A DNA stretch of 64,000 nucleotides from Stenotrophomonas maltophilia. Lineage in GTDB: Bacteria > Pseudomonadota > Gammaproteobacteria > Xanthomonadales > Xanthomonadaceae. Shown here piece after piece: positions 26,245 to 33,825 of this stretch. The notes below the pieces were generated by a model, which saw only the letters and a list, made by a program, of their open reading frames with translations, did not search any database and had not been told where the DNA came from. The stretch covers positions 2,108,001-2,172,000 of the forward strand of contig NZ_NERD01000002.1 in the NCBI RefSeq assembly GCF_002799155.1, written 5' to 3'. How positions within the stretch are numbered: position 1 is the first letter of the stretch; the number at the start of each line of letters is the position of its first letter. The position numbers and the translations under genes are program-made.

Positions 26245-27087
26245 TCAGCGCGGGCCCAGCACCGTCTGCAGGTCAGCGCCCTGCGGCAAGCCGGCGCGAC
26301 GCTGCACCTGGCCCTGCGCGTCCTGGAACAGGATGCCCGGCGTGCCCTGGAAGCCCATCTCGATCATCAGCACCTGGTTGGCGTCGAGCTTGCCAGCGAT
26401 CTCGCGACTGATGTTCGGCAGCGCCTTGATGCCACCACGATCAAAATCGTGCTCGTTCTGCAGCAGCGCCGCGCTCGGGTCACGGGCAGCGAGGATGGCC
26501 GCCGCCTTGGCCGGGCTGTCCTCGCGGATGACGCCGACCATGATGTGACGCAACTGCACCTTGCCGGCGTCGACCCACGGCCGTGCTGCTTCCCAGAACT
26601 TGTGACAGTAGGGGCAGTTGGCATCGCTGAAGGTATAGACCACGCGCGGCGCATCGGCCTTGCCGTCACGCACCCATGCACTGGCTTCCAGCTTGGTCCA
26701 CATCTTGGCCGACATCGGTGCAGCGACCAGCTTTTCCACCGCCTCGGCGGCCACATCATTGCCTTCGGCATCGAACAGGCTGCCTACCAGCACGTGCTTG
26801 CCGTCGGCGGTGACGTAGGCTGCGGCCGGCTGCTGCCCGCCCACCACGCCAGCGAAGCCACGCAGGCCGCCCGGTGCATCGAACTCGGCAACGACTTCGA
26901 AGCCGTGCTTCTCGATGCCTTTCAGCACCGCAGGACGGTCACCTTTGGCCGCGGACGTCGGAGCACTCGCAACCGGTGCTGCCGCCGTCTTGCCCGGTGG
27001 GGTCTGGGCCTGGCTGCAGGCGGCCAATGCCAGCATGACCGGCAGCAACAGCACCGCCGGAGCGATGCGCAGGGAAGTGGACAACAT
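26245..27087 (-). CDS. dsbG: DsbG/DsbC-type periplasmic disulfide protein (lipoprotein)
   Basis: A 280-residue protein with a lipoprotein signal ending in LALAAC (C24), then a DsbC/DsbG dimerisation-type region and a thioredoxin fold with a CPYC motif in FSDANCPYCHKFW. CPYC is the DsbG-type active site. The cis-Pro loop is in GFQGTPGIL. E. coli DsbG is a soluble periplasmic protein that protects single cysteines from sulfenylation; here acylation would tether it to a membrane. It lies 30 nt downstream of the TlpA-like gene, with a GGAG site, so both are one transcript and plausibly one redox pair. Confidence 0.85.
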   Translation of the reverse strand: MLSTSLRIAPAVLLLPVMLALAACSQAQTPPGKTAAAPVASAPTSAAKGDRPAVLKGIEKHGFEVVAEFDAPGGLRGFAGVVGGQQPAAAYVTADGKHVLVGSLFDAEGNDVAAEAVEKLVAAPMSAKMWTKLEASAWVRDGKADAPRVVYTFSDANCPYCHKFWEAARPWVDAGKVQLRHIMVGVIREDSPAKAAAILAARDPSAALLQNEHDFDRGGIKALPNISREIAGKLDANQVLMIEMGFQGTPGILFQDAQGQVQRRAGLPQGADLQTVLGPR

Positions 27088-27117
27088 GGGAACTCCGTAG
27101 TGAGATGCCCGGGCAGG

Positions 27118-27921
27118 CTACCGCAGCCGGCGCAGTTTGTGTTCAAGACCGGCCGCAGTCAGTTCGCCCAGGTGCAGTTCACGCAGGCGCCCGTCGGCAT
27201 CGAAGAAGAGCGTGGAAGGATAGGCCTGCACGCCCAGCACGGTTGAAGCGGCAGCGTCATCGTCCAGCAACAGGTTGCCCAGCACCAGTCGTTCGCTGGC
27301 GAGGAAACCCTGGACCTCATCCAGGGTTTCGCCCTGGTTGAGGAACACGAACTGCACCTCGGTATGCGTCTGCTGTGCGGATGCCAGCACCGGCATTTCG
27401 CGTCGGCAGGGGCCACACCAGCTGGCCCAGAGATTCAGTACCACCGGTTTGCCCCGGAACTGCTGCAGGTCGATCACGCGCCCCTGCAGATCGGCCACGT
27501 TCACCGCCGGCAGCGGCATCCGCTGTGCCTGCCATGCCGCCAGCAGGTGGCTGCCCGCCGCCCAGAGCACCACGCCCGCCAGCGCCCCCGCCAGCACCGG
27601 CGCACGCAATGCATGCCATGGCCTCAGCCGCCAGACACCCCATGCCAGGCCTGCAACCAGCGCGACCGTGAGGTGATACCCACCATCGGCGATCTGCAGG
27701 ATGCTCCAGGGGGCCTCACGATAGAGCGCGAAGTTCAAGGCCACGAAGCTGATGCGTCCGCATAGCAGGCCGATCAGCAACATGTCCAGGACCATGCTTG
27801 CCGCGGAAGGCACTGCCATCCCGTCCTTCCGACGCGGCCACAGATGTGCCACGGCCATGGCCAGCAGCACGCACATCAGGATCAACACCACCGGCATCGG
27901 CACCGGCCCAACACTCGACAT
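27118..27921 (-). CDS. TlpA/ResA-like thiol-disulfide protein with N-terminal membrane domain
   Basis: A 267-residue protein. The N-terminal 140 residues hold about four transmembrane helices with a sequence reminiscent of a truncated prolipoprotein diacylglyceryl transferase (GLLCGRISFVALNF). The C-terminal 125 residues are a thioredoxin fold with WCGPC in LWASWCGPCRREMPVL and a cis-Pro in AYPSTLFF. Likely a membrane-bound reductant facing the periplasm that keeps the adjacent DsbG reduced; a DsbD-like role is inferred from context. The start at 27921 (MSSVGPVP) follows a GGTGGG stretch; an ATG at 27954 is also possible. Confidence 0.8.
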   Translation of the reverse strand: MSSVGPVPMPVVLILMCVLLAMAVAHLWPRRKDGMAVPSAASMVLDMLLIGLLCGRISFVALNFALYREAPWSILQIADGGYHLTVALVAGLAWGVWRLRPWHALRAPVLAGALAGVVLWAAGSHLLAAWQAQRMPLPAVNVADLQGRVIDLQQFRGKPVVLNLWASWCGPCRREMPVLASAQQTHTEVQFVFLNQGETLDEVQGFLASERLVLGNLLLDDDAAASTVLGVQAYPSTLFFDADGRLRELHLGELTAAGLEHKLRRLR

Positions 27922-28002
27922 CAGCCCACCTGTTCCAACATCCGTTGCCTGCATGGTCGAGGCGTCGCGCCCAGGTTGCAAGCGCGACGCCCGCCGCAGG
28001 CA

Positions 28003-29070
28003 TCAGGCCGCGCTGCGCGGCATCTGCATGCCAGGCACCGGTTGCAGCCCGCGCAGGCTGCCCGCCACCGATGACAACAGCGGCCGCTCGCGCCGCTTGT
28101 TGTTGACCAGCCGACGATAGTTGGCCGGCGTCATTCCGACGATGCGCAGGAACAGGCGGCGGAAGGCGCTCTGGTCGGCGTAGCCCACGCCCCAGGCCAC
28201 TTCATCGATGCCCGCCCCCTGCTGCAGCAGCGTCTGCGCCTTGGCGATACGCAACCGCTGGCAATACTCGATAGGACGCAGCCCCGTGGCCTTCAGGAAG
28301 CGCCGCTGCAGGGTCCGCGGCTCCAGTCCGGAAACCTCACAGATCGCACCGAGCGTGGCGCCGCGCGCAGCCGTGGTATGCAGCCAGCGCTGCGCCTTCA
28401 GCACATCACGATCACCGTGAGCGAAGTTTGCACTGAAGCGCTCCAGATCCTGCTGGATGGCTGCCGGCACCGTGATTCCCAGCTGCTGCGCCACGGAACT
28501 CGCCACCCCCTGGCCATACAGCCGATACAGCAGTCGCAGGCCGAGGAAACGCCACGCCTGGGAACCGGCCACCGTCAGCAGGTCGCCATCATCGACCAGC
28601 GCGCGCTCACTGGGTACCCAGCTGGCTGCTTGCCCCTGCAGGCCCGGATGGCGCCCGAGGTCCGGCCCACTGACCGTGCGCCCGGCCAGCAGACCGGCAC
28701 GCGCGAGCATGCTGACACCGTCGCTGGCCGCCGCCAGCAGACTGCCACCGTCGTAGTGCGCGCGCAGCCAATCCAGCAGGACCTCATCGGCACGCAGGCA
28801 GACGCCTTGGCTGATCTGGCCAGGCACGGCGATTACAGCGGGAATGTCTGCCTCGAGCATCTCCGCGCCGGCGATGCGGTGCACGCCGGTCTGGCTGGCC
28901 GGCACGATCCAGCGGGTCACCAGGACACGCTTGAACGGACGGCGCTGTTGCTGGGCAAGTCGGTTGGCCACATGTGCCATTTCAGTCAGCACGGAGGCGG
29001 CCGATGGGTCGCCTCCCGGGTACTCGACCACCGCGACCTCGACGAATCCTTCGTTTCTGAATCCTTCCAC
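28003..29070 (-). CDS. GlxA-type AraC regulator (DJ-1/PfpI domain plus AraC HTH)
   Basis: A 355-residue regulator with an N-terminal DJ-1/PfpI-like amidotransferase-fold domain (about 1-190; VAVVEYPGG start, and the elbow where catalytic Cys would sit reads AAASDGVSML, i.e. no Cys) and a C-terminal AraC DNA-binding domain (about 225-330; LGAICEVSGLEPRTLQRRFLKATGLRPIEYCQRLRIAKA, and DQSAFRRLFLRIVGMTPANYRR). Such proteins regulate choline, betaine, arginine or other catabolic genes; no such genes are adjacent. A GTG start at 29070 with AGGAG 7 nt before is preferred to the ATG at 29100. Divergent from the MerR gene. Confidence 0.82.
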   Translation of the reverse strand: MEGFRNEGFVEVAVVEYPGGDPSAASVLTEMAHVANRLAQQQRRPFKRVLVTRWIVPASQTGVHRIAGAEMLEADIPAVIAVPGQISQGVCLRADEVLLDWLRAHYDGGSLLAAASDGVSMLARAGLLAGRTVSGPDLGRHPGLQGQAASWVPSERALVDDGDLLTVAGSQAWRFLGLRLLYRLYGQGVASSVAQQLGITVPAAIQQDLERFSANFAHGDRDVLKAQRWLHTTAARGATLGAICEVSGLEPRTLQRRFLKATGLRPIEYCQRLRIAKAQTLLQQGAGIDEVAWGVGYADQSAFRRLFLRIVGMTPANYRRLVNNKRRERPLLSSVAGSLRGLQPVPGMQMPRSAA

Positions 29071-29195
29071 AGACCATCTCCTCGGTTCGTTGCAGGCCAT
29101 CCAGCGGCCGGTTCAGGCGCAGGGTAGGAACTGCCTCGAGGGTGGGGCTATGAAGAAAGTTGCAAAGTGCGCTGAATGCGCCCTCATCGGCGGGG

Positions 29196-29229
29196 CCTTG
29201 ACCCTGGACCAGACTCAAGGCTTCACAAT
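29196..29229 (+). promoter_or_regulatory. MerR-type operator/promoter of the MerR gene
   Basis: A 25-bp dyad centred on A29208: CCTTGA (29196-29201) and TCAAGG (29215-29220) enclose TGG-A-CCA. It contains a minus-35-like TTGACC at 29198-29203 and a minus-10-like CACAAT at 29224-29229, with a 20-bp spacer. Overlong spacers containing a dyad are the hallmark of MerR-activated promoters. The gene start is 28 nt downstream, so it is autoregulatory; no other gene is read from it. Confidence 0.7.
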
Positions 29230-29256
29230 GGCCGGCGGCATCCGCAGGAATCCCCC

Positions 29257-29655
29257 ATGAACATTGGTCAACTGGCGCGCCAGGCCGGCGTACCGATCGA
29301 TACGGTGCGCTACTACGAGCGCCAGCAGTTGCTGCCCACGGCGGCACGCTCGGCCGGGGGCTACCGCATCTTCGGCGAGCAGGACCTGCGCAGGCTGCGC
29401 TTCATCCGCCGTGCCAAAACGCTGGGTTTCAGCCTGGAAGAAATCGCCGAACTGCTGGCGCTCAGTGACCGCCACCCGCAGGACATGGGCAGCGTACGTG
29501 ACACGGCGCAGGCCCGACTGAGGGACATCGCGCAGCGCATGGCCGAACTGCAGCGCATGCACACCGCGCTTTCGCAGCTGGTCGACGCCTGCCCCGGCCA
29601 CGGCACACTGGATCAATGCCCCATCCTGGCGGCACTGACCGACGACGCCCCCTGA
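29257..29655 (+). CDS. MerR-family metal-responsive regulator (CueR/ZntR-like)
   Basis: A 132-residue MerR protein: winged HTH (about 1-70; LARQAGVPIDTVRYYERQQLLP), long dimerisation helix, and a C-terminal metal-binding loop with C112 and C121 in DACPGHGTLDQCPIL. CueR uses C112 and C120 and Ser77; ZntR uses C79 plus other Cys. Here the equivalent of residue 77 appears to be Met, and the loop is one residue longer. So the metal is uncertain. No metal-efflux gene is adjacent, the next items being tRNAs, and the dyad promoter serves this gene only. The target may lie elsewhere. Confidence 0.85.
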   Translation: MNIGQLARQAGVPIDTVRYYERQQLLPTAARSAGGYRIFGEQDLRRLRFIRRAKTLGFSLEEIAELLALSDRHPQDMGSVRDTAQARLRDIAQRMAELQRMHTALSQLVDACPGHGTLDQCPILAALTDDAP

Positions 29656-29711
29656 GTACGGACGACCACCATCCGCCTCGCAACGCGCGTGAAGAAAAGT
29701 GCAACAAATGC

Positions 29712-29740
29712 TTGCCAACCCCCTGGGGCAAGGCTATTAT
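29712..29740 (+). promoter_or_regulatory. Sigma-70 promoter of the first tRNA-Ala
   Basis: TTGCCA (29712-29717) and TATTAT (29735-29740) are separated by 17 bp. The tRNA begins 18 nt after the minus-10 box. Confidence 0.6.
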
Positions 29741-29758
29741 TTCGCTCCTCAGCGACGT

Positions 29759-29834
29759 GGGGCCATAGCTCAGCTGGGAGAGCGCCTGCATGGCATGCAG
29801 GAGGTCAGCGGTTCGATCCCGCTTGGCTCCACCA
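29759..29834 (+). tRNA. tRNA-Ala(GGC), copy 1
   Basis: 76-nt cloverleaf with encoded CCA; anticodon loop ATGGCAT gives GGC (codon GCC). Body is nearly identical to E. coli alaX. Confidence 0.97.
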
Positions 29835-29888
29835 ATCTTTCGGCATTAGGCCGTCGAAAGGTCGCTAAAGAACATTGATGAGAATTGC

Positions 29889-29964
29889 GTCCCCATCGTC
29901 TAGAGGCCTAGGACATCACCCTTTCACGGTGGCGACCGGGGTTCGAATCCCCGTGGGGACGCCA
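29889..29964 (+). tRNA. tRNA-Glu(TTC), copy 1
   Basis: 76-nt cloverleaf ending in GCCA; the anticodon loop CTTTCAC gives TTC. Starts 54 nt after tRNA-Ala copy 1. Confidence 0.97.
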
Positions 29965-29982
29965 CTCATCACGAACAACGAG

Positions 29983-30009
29983 GACCCGGCCGATAACCGG
30001 GTCTTTTTT
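29983..30009 (+). terminator. Rho-independent terminator after tRNA-Glu copy 1
   Basis: GACCCGG (29983-29989) / CCGGGTC (29997-30003) stem with a 7-nt loop followed by six T. Confidence 0.85.
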
Positions 30010-30102
30010 GTTCACCGCCTACCGGCATTCAGGTTGTGGCGTTGCGGGTCCCCTGCCTTGGTGGCAGCGGTTGAACCGGAACGAAAAAAGTTCTGAAAAA
30101 GC

Positions 30103-30131
30103 TTCCACAAACGTGAACACGCAGGTATGAT
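30103..30131 (+). promoter_or_regulatory. Sigma-70 promoter of the second tRNA-Ala/Glu group
   Basis: TTCCAC (30103-30108) and TATGAT (30126-30131) with a 17-bp spacer; a GC-rich discriminator follows before the tRNA at 30149, a pattern of stringently controlled stable-RNA promoters. Confidence 0.6.
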
Positions 30132-30148
30132 AGGCGGCTCGGTAACAC

Positions 30149-30224
30149 GGGGCCATAGCTCAGCTGGGAGAGCGCCTGCATGGCATGCAGGAGGTCAGCG
30201 GTTCGATCCCGCTTGGCTCCACCA
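30149..30224 (+). tRNA. tRNA-Ala(GGC), copy 2
   Basis: Identical to copy 1 at 29759 (76 nt, anticodon GGC, encoded CCA). Confidence 0.97.
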
Positions 30225-30272
30225 CTTTCGACATTAGGCCGTCGAAGGTTCTACAACTTGAAGTTTTCGTGC

Positions 30273-30348
30273 GTCCCCATCGTCTAGAGGCCTAGGACAT
30301 CACCCTTTCACGGTGGCGACCGGGGTTCGAATCCCCGTGGGGACGCCA
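30273..30348 (+). tRNA. tRNA-Glu(TTC), copy 2
   Basis: Identical to copy 1 at 29889. The 48-nt spacer before it has a TTCGAC/GTCGAA stem that could be a processing site. Confidence 0.97.
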
Positions 30349-30394
30349 GTTTCAAAACGGACTCTGCTCCCGGCAGATCATCCGGAGTTTCATT

Positions 30395-30470
30395 GGGGCC
30401 ATAGCTCAGCTGGGAGAGCGCCTGCATGGCATGCAGGAGGTCAGCGGTTCGATCCCGCTTGGCTCCACCA
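30395..30470 (+). tRNA. tRNA-Ala(GGC), copy 3
   Basis: Identical to copies 1 and 2. No terminator precedes it, so it is probably cotranscribed with the second pair. Confidence 0.97.
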
Positions 30471-30517
30471 CTTCGACATTAGGCCGTCGAAGGTTCTACA
30501 ACTTGAAGTTTTCGTGC

Positions 30518-30593
30518 GTCCCCATCGTCTAGAGGCCTAGGACATCACCCTTTCACGGTGGCGACCGGGGTTCGAATCCCCGTGGGGACGCCA
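30518..30593 (+). tRNA. tRNA-Glu(TTC), copy 3
   Basis: Identical to the other two Glu genes. The spacer from Ala copy 3 is the same as in pair 2 except for one base fewer. Confidence 0.97.
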
Positions 30594-30601
30594 ATTCTTG
30601 G

Positions 30602-30627
30602 AAACCCCGGCTTCGGCCGGGGTTTTT
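30602..30627 (+). terminator. Rho-independent terminator closing the tRNA cluster
   Basis: CCCCGGC (30605-30611), loop TTCG, GCCGGGG (30616-30622), followed by TTTTTC. Nine nt after the last tRNA. Confidence 0.9.
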
Positions 30628-30655
30628 CTTTGCCCGCGATTCCTGGGAAGGCCCT

Positions 30656-30714
30656 ATCCACGCCATGCGTGGATGGAATGGTCGGCGACGCGGTAGATCC
30701 ACGCCATCGTGGAT
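30656..30714. repeat. Two SMAG-type hairpins
   Basis: ATCCACGCCATGCGTGGAT at 30656-30674 and a GTAG-headed copy at 30693-30714. They lie between the tRNA terminator and the stop of the acetyltransferase on the minus strand. Confidence 0.7.
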
Positions 30715-30734
30715 GGCTTCACCCCGATTACGGC

Positions 30735-31151
30735 TCAGAACCGCCGATACATCCCGATCGATGCTGGTGCCGTGGGTGCGAAACCAAACTGGGCGTACAA
30801 CCGATGCGCCTCGCCATCGGCCAGCAGGCTGACGTACGCCGATGGCGGCAGGTTGGCCTGCATCCAGCCATCCAGGCGCCGCATCACCTCCTTGCCCAGT
30901 CCCTGCCCCTGCAGCCGCGGCAGCACCGCGATATCGCAGACCTGCAGATGGCAACCGCCATCGCCGACGATGCGCCCCATCGCCACCAGCTCACTGCCCT
31001 GGTACGCACAGACACCAAACAGCGTGTTGGGCAGTGCGCGCGCAGCTGCTTCCCGGGTCTTGGCGCTGAGGCCGGCCAGTACACGCAGCTGGCAGTAGTC
31101 CTCGACCGTGGGCACGGCTTCGCGGAACTGGCAGGCGATGGAATCATTCAT
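30735..31151 (-). CDS. GNAT-family N-acetyltransferase
   Basis: A 138-residue GNAT protein. Motif A is VLPRLQGQGLGKEVMRRL, the acetyl-CoA pyrophosphate loop (Q/R-x-x-G-x-G/A); motif B is YVSLLADGEAHRLYAQFGF. Substrate unknown, probably a small amine. AGGGAG precedes the ATG. It is divergent from the SRAP gene with 77 nt between. Confidence 0.85.
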   Translation of the reverse strand: MNDSIACQFREAVPTVEDYCQLRVLAGLSAKTREAAARALPNTLFGVCAYQGSELVAMGRIVGDGGCHLQVCDIAVLPRLQGQGLGKEVMRRLDGWMQANLPPSAYVSLLADGEAHRLYAQFGFAPTAPASIGMYRRF

Positions 31152-31228
31152 GCAGTATCTCCCTGTAGGTCGGGCTATCCTGCCGCATCCACGTCGCAGC
31201 TGCTGCGACCCAGGCCCTCCACAGTCCC

Positions 31229-32185
31229 ATGTGCTATTCCGCCCTTATCCGCGCTGACTACGCCAAGCTGGTACGCGAGTTCGGCGCCATCCTGTCGCTG
31301 GAAGAGTTCGCCGAACTGTACGCACACGATCCGGGCAAGAAGCGGCCGAAGACCCCGAAGGCGATGGATGACGGATTCGCCGGCGCGCGTACCGAACAGG
31401 GACGGGACATCGTGACGAAGATCCAGCAATGGCATGCGCAGGAGCGGCAGGCACTGGAGGCCGAACTGGCCCGGCAACGCGAACGACGCGATATCGCCCA
31501 TGCCACGCTGGCCACCCGGCCCACGCAGAAGGCACGCCATGACCTGCGCGTGGCCGGCAACCGCATCGAGCGCGCGCAGGCCCGACTGGAGGACCTGCAT
31601 CGGGTGCAGTTGCTGCCGCGCGACAACCGCATCTTCCCTGGCACCTACGCGCCGGTGATGGTCAGCGAGAACGGCCAGCGCGTGATCAAGCCGATGCGCT
31701 ACCAGTGCCGGCTGCCGGACAAGCCGGCGCGCAACGACGTGCTGTACCCCGGCACCTACAATGCGCGGCGCGACAGCCTGGAGGGTTACTGGCGGGGTGC
31801 GTTCGGACTGCGCCACGGCGTGGTAGTGGTGCAGGCGTTCTACGAGCACGTGCCACGCCACGCCATCGCCGGCCGCACCCTCGGTGCCGACGAAAAGGAA
31901 CAGGACGTGGTGCTCGAATTCCGTCCCGATCCGCCCCGCGACCTGCTGCTGGCGTGCCTCTGGGCGGAATGGGAAGGACCGGAAGGCCGCCTGCTGTCGT
32001 TTGCCACGATCACCGACGCACCTTCCAGCGACGTCGCCGCGGCCGGGCATGACCGCGGCGTGGTACCGATCCGCAGGGAACACCTCGACGCCTGGCTCAA
32101 TCCCGACCCGGATGACCTGGCACGCCAGTACCAGATCCTCGATGACCGCGAGGAGATCCGTTACGTGTACGAGGAAGCGGGCTGA
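31229..32185 (+). CDS. SRAP/YedK-HMCES family protein with a helical insertion
   Basis: A 318-residue member of the SOS-response-associated (SRAP) family, which cross-links to abasic sites in single-stranded DNA through its N-terminal Cys2. C2 is present (MCYS), with N178 in TYNARRDSL, E206 in AFYEH and H274 in GHDRGVVPI, the remaining catalytic set. Most bacterial SRAP proteins are about 220 residues; here about 70-90 highly charged residues (roughly 45-130, e.g. HAQERQALEAELARQRERRD) are inserted between Cys2 and the core, and look like a coiled-coil. Core sequence differs enough to make it a divergent subfamily. DNA-damage link shared with the imu operon is functional only. Confidence 0.85.
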   Translation: MCYSALIRADYAKLVREFGAILSLEEFAELYAHDPGKKRPKTPKAMDDGFAGARTEQGRDIVTKIQQWHAQERQALEAELARQRERRDIAHATLATRPTQKARHDLRVAGNRIERAQARLEDLHRVQLLPRDNRIFPGTYAPVMVSENGQRVIKPMRYQCRLPDKPARNDVLYPGTYNARRDSLEGYWRGAFGLRHGVVVVQAFYEHVPRHAIAGRTLGADEKEQDVVLEFRPDPPRDLLLACLWAEWEGPEGRLLSFATITDAPSSDVAAAGHDRGVVPIRREHLDAWLNPDPDDLARQYQILDDREEIRYVYEEAG

Positions 32186-32204
32186 GCGCCAGGCGCAATT
32201 GAAA

Positions 32205-32224
32205 AACCCCGCCTGGGCGGGGTT
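32205..32224 (-). terminator. Terminator for the small Cys-rich gene
   Basis: AACCCCGC / GCGGGGTT stem with CTGG loop followed on the minus strand by TTTTTC. Lies between the convergent SRAP and Cys-rich genes, and may serve both. Confidence 0.75.
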
Positions 32225-32230
32225 CCTGGT

Positions 32231-32428
32231 TCAGGGGTTGCCGCCGCACATCGCCTCTTCGCAGAAGGCCTGTTCCTGCAGGCATTGCTCAACTTCACCG
32301 CCGCGCGCGATGCAGCTCTTGTAGAGCTGGAAACAGGGCTGGCCGCACCATGTGGCAGACGCCGTACCACCGAAGACCGCCATCGAAAGGACACCCGCAG
32401 CAACCATGCGCTTGATCCACTTCTGCAT
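32231..32428 (-). CDS. Small exported cysteine-rich protein
   Basis: A 65-residue protein with a clear signal peptide (about 1-25, cut after TASA) leaving about 40 residues with six cysteines in the pattern C-x3-C-x6-C-x9-C-x6-C-x4-C. Six Cys in such a short exported peptide imply disulfides. Not recognised as a known family. Preceded by AGGAG, and it has its own terminator. It could be a periplasmic structural peptide or a secreted effector or bacteriocin-like peptide; no immunity or export gene is beside it. Confidence 0.7.
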   Translation of the reverse strand: MQKWIKRMVAAGVLSMAVFGGTASATWCGQPCFQLYKSCIARGGEVEQCLQEQAFCEEAMCGGNP

Positions 32429-32497
32429 GCCACTCTCCTTGTAGGCCTGAGCATTCAGGCCCCAGCAGCATACCCCCGCCGGTGCACGGCGAGCGGC

Positions 32498-32878
32498 TCA
32501 GGCCTGGACGCTGGAGCGGCCAACCGCACGCGCCAGCGCCCGCGACAGATCGGCTGACAGGTACGGCTTGACCAGCAACAGACCCTCCAACATCGGCGCC
32601 GGCAGCTGCTCGGCCAGCATTCCGGTGGCCAGCACGAACGGAATGCCACGTGCCGAAAGCGCTGCGGCCACCGGCTCACTGGTCTCGTTGCGGGCCAGCC
32701 GGTAGTCCAGCAGGGCCACGTCCGGGGTGCTCTGCTCGAGCAGCTGCAGGGCTTCGGACACGCTCGCTGCGAGCCCGACCACGGTCGCACCGGCATGCAC
32801 CAGCTGCATCTGCAGCAGGGCCGCACTCATTTCGTCGTTCTCGACCACCAGCACCCTCAGGTCCTGCAACACTGTCAT
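32498..32878 (-). CDS. Stand-alone response-regulator receiver domain
   Basis: A 126-residue CheY-like receiver. Phospho-acceptor D58 in VALLDYRL, acidic pocket E13/D15 in VVENDE, conserved Thr in FVLATGM and Lys in LLLVKPY. There is no output domain. No kinase gene is adjacent; it may be a phosphate sink or single-domain regulator as in Xanthomonas. Ends 69 nt upstream of the Cys-rich gene. Confidence 0.88.
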   Translation of the reverse strand: MTVLQDLRVLVVENDEMSAALLQMQLVHAGATVVGLAASVSEALQLLEQSTPDVALLDYRLARNETSEPVAAALSARGIPFVLATGMLAEQLPAPMLEGLLLVKPYLSADLSRALARAVGRSSVQA

Positions 32879-33011
32879 CAGCTACCCCCTCCTGGAGGCA
32901 ATTGCACACTGGGAGTATAGCTACCAAGGAGCCAATGCCGACAGGAACCGCCCTGATAGGCCCTCCTACTATGCATCTCCCGCCGACCTCGGTTACACTC
33001 GCACGCTGCCT

Positions 33012-33097
33012 GCCGGTGTGGCGGAATGGTATACGCAGCTGACTCAAAATCAGCCGGGGGTAACCCCATGAAGGTTCGAGTCCTTTCACCGGCACCA
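33012..33097 (+). tRNA. tRNA-Leu(CAA)
   Basis: 86-nt class II tRNA with long variable arm (CCGGGGGTAACCCC), anticodon loop CTCAAAA giving CAA (codon TTG) and encoded CCA. Confidence 0.97.
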
Positions 33098-33104
33098 CTG
33101 CATC

Positions 33105-33132
33105 AAAGGCCAGGTCCCCGACCTGGCCTTTT
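33105..33132 (+). terminator. Terminator after tRNA-Leu
   Basis: AAAGGCCAGGT / ACCTGGCCTTT, 11-bp perfect stem with CCCCG loop and a short T run, 8 nt after the tRNA. Confidence 0.88.
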
Positions 33133-33167
33133 GCATTTTCAGGGCCGGGGCGCCGACACTGGCGACG

Positions 33168-33710
33168 ATGCCAACGCCCGCCCTGCCCACGCTCCCTGCA
33201 ACCCTGCCCGCACGGTTGCGTCCACTGCACGTGGATGATGCTGCCGCCTGGTCCCGCTATCTCTCGCTGCCGGGCGTGACCGGGCACACCAGCTGGGGCG
33301 ACGTTTCCGAAATGGCACTGCGACGCCAGATCGCCAGTTACCTGCCCACGGCAACGGACCAGCGCTGGGCGCTGGTGAACGCCGACGACCAGCTGATCGG
33401 CACCGTTGGCCTGAACGGAATCGACCTGTCGCATGGCCGCGGCGAACTCGCCTATGATCTCGATCCGCGCTGGCAGGGTCAGGGACTGGCCACGCACGCA
33501 GCACGCGCGGTGCTCGAATGGGGCCGTGCCGCACACGCCCTGGTCCGTATCCAGGCGACCGTCTTGGACAGCAACGCCCGCTCGATCGCCGTGCTGGAAC
33601 GCCTCGGCATGCAGCGCGAAGGCCTGCTGCGCGCTTACCGGCGGGTTCGGGTACAGCCCCGTGACTTCTGGATGTATGCCCAGGTGGAAGGCTCTGAGTC
33701 ACCTCGATGA
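33168..33710 (+). CDS. GNAT N-acetyltransferase (RimJ/RimL type)
   Basis: A 180-residue GNAT with the RimJ/L pattern RLRPLHVDDAAAW, LAYDLDPRWQGQGLATHAARAVLEWG (motif A) and VRIQATVLDSNARSIAVLERLGMQREGLLR. The last is characteristic of acetyltransferases acting on protein or peptide N-termini or amino groups of small molecules. Starts at an ATG 36 nt after the tRNA-Leu terminator. Specificity unknown. Confidence 0.85.
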   Translation: MPTPALPTLPATLPARLRPLHVDDAAAWSRYLSLPGVTGHTSWGDVSEMALRRQIASYLPTATDQRWALVNADDQLIGTVGLNGIDLSHGRGELAYDLDPRWQGQGLATHAARAVLEWGRAAHALVRIQATVLDSNARSIAVLERLGMQREGLLRAYRRVRVQPRDFWMYAQVEGSESPR

Positions 33711-33825
33711 CACACAACTGCGATCTACGGCAAGGTTTAAAATAGACGTAGCTCACACTTTTCTTGCCAGCCTCACCTACTTCTGCCTATCGTGATCCCA
33801 GCCGGAGCTGGGGGCGGGGGAATGC

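Noticed and set aside
29759..30593. tRNA cluster as a genomic-island attachment site
   Set aside because: No integrase, no truncated tRNA end repeated elsewhere in the window, and flanking genes look like core chromosome.
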